Shown: positions 5,766 to 5,882 of the stretch, piece by piece | Layout: every line of letters begins with the position of its first letter | Numbering within the stretch: position 1 is the first letter of the stretch | NCBI GenBank assembly: GCA_937885235.1 | Contig: CAKZZK010000336.1 | Location: forward strand, 1 to 5,882 | Reading direction: 5' to 3' | From: an uncultured Treponema sp. | GTDB taxonomy: Bacteria; Spirochaetota; Spirochaetia; Treponematales; Treponemataceae | Length of the DNA: 5,882 nucleotides | Program-made: the position numbers and the translations under genes | Notes under the pieces: model-generated | Seen by the model: the letters and a program-made list of their open reading frames with translations, nothing else | Databases searched by the model: none | Told to the model about the DNA's origin: nothing

Positions 5766-5882
5766 TGTTATATGGAGCACTAGAAGCAGGCGGTACTAAG
5801 ATGGTTTGTGCTGTCGGCAATGAAGAAGGCCTTATACTCGACCAGACCACTATACCTACATCTACACCTGATGAGACTATGC
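5765..5882 (+). CDS. ROK-family sugar kinase (probable fructokinase/glucokinase), 3' end off window
   Basis: The first 39 codons of a ROK kinase run off the right edge. LEAGGTKMVCAVG at residues 6-18 is the ATP phosphate-binding signature of the ROK family in the form common to fructokinases (ExGGTK). It is followed by the expected segment with a Thr/Pro-rich TIPTSTPDETM at 29-39. The enzyme would phosphorylate a free hexose, probably fructose, in the cytoplasm; substrate cannot be fixed from the N-terminus. The ATG shares its A with the ptsI stop (TAATG), so the two are co-transcribed. Codon usage matches the distal part of ptsI (many T- and A-ending codons), not the proximal part. Confidence 0.85.
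   Translation, partial: MLYGALEAGGTKMVCAVGNEEGLILDQTTIPTSTPDETM

Overview
The window holds two unrelated blocks. Bases 1 to about 2593 are AT-rich (hand-counted lines give 30-40% G+C) and carry a restriction-modification (RM) locus. It consists of a tandem, FokI-type adenine methyltransferase entering from the left edge, followed by an HNH endonuclease gene split by a +1 frameshift. Bases from about 2626 onward are GC-rich and carry housekeeping genes on the same strand: a YchJ-family SEC-C protein, an RlmB-type 23S rRNA 2'-O-methyltransferase, PTS enzyme I (ptsI), and the first 39 codons of a ROK-family sugar kinase.

The organism is bacterial. The gene content and 55-60% G+C are compatible with a spirochaete such as a Treponema relative, but this is a weak inference from the style of the proteins and not a firm assignment. 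The AT-rich RM block next to GC-rich core genes suggests horizontal acquisition.

Two gene starts, ychJ and ptsI, lack a Shine-Dalgarno sequence. Each is preceded by a near-consensus sigma-70 promoter (TTGAAA-N17-TATACT and TTGACC-N17-TATTAT) whose expected transcription start falls on or next to the A of the ATG, so both are predicted to be leaderless. In each case the stop codon of the upstream gene lies inside the -35 hexamer. The HNH gene and the ROK kinase are instead preceded by clear Shine-Dalgarno sequences.

Codon usage changes abruptly inside ptsI near base 5280. Third-position G+C is 52/60 in the 60 codons before and 31/60 in the 60 codons after, while the protein stays in frame and well conserved. 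The gene is therefore a mosaic, from homologous recombination or from a chimeric assembly. The composition after this point, including the kinase start, resembles neither the RM block nor the preceding core genes.

Functionally, the left block would modify both strands of an asymmetric site and cut unmodified DNA if the endonuclease were intact. As sequenced, the endonuclease is broken and the first methyltransferase domain lacks its SAM-binding N-terminus inside the window. The right block links an rRNA modification gene with the PEP-dependent sugar phosphorylation enzyme and a probable fructokinase/glucokinase. No RNA genes, CRISPR arrays, insertion sequences or convincing terminators were seen.
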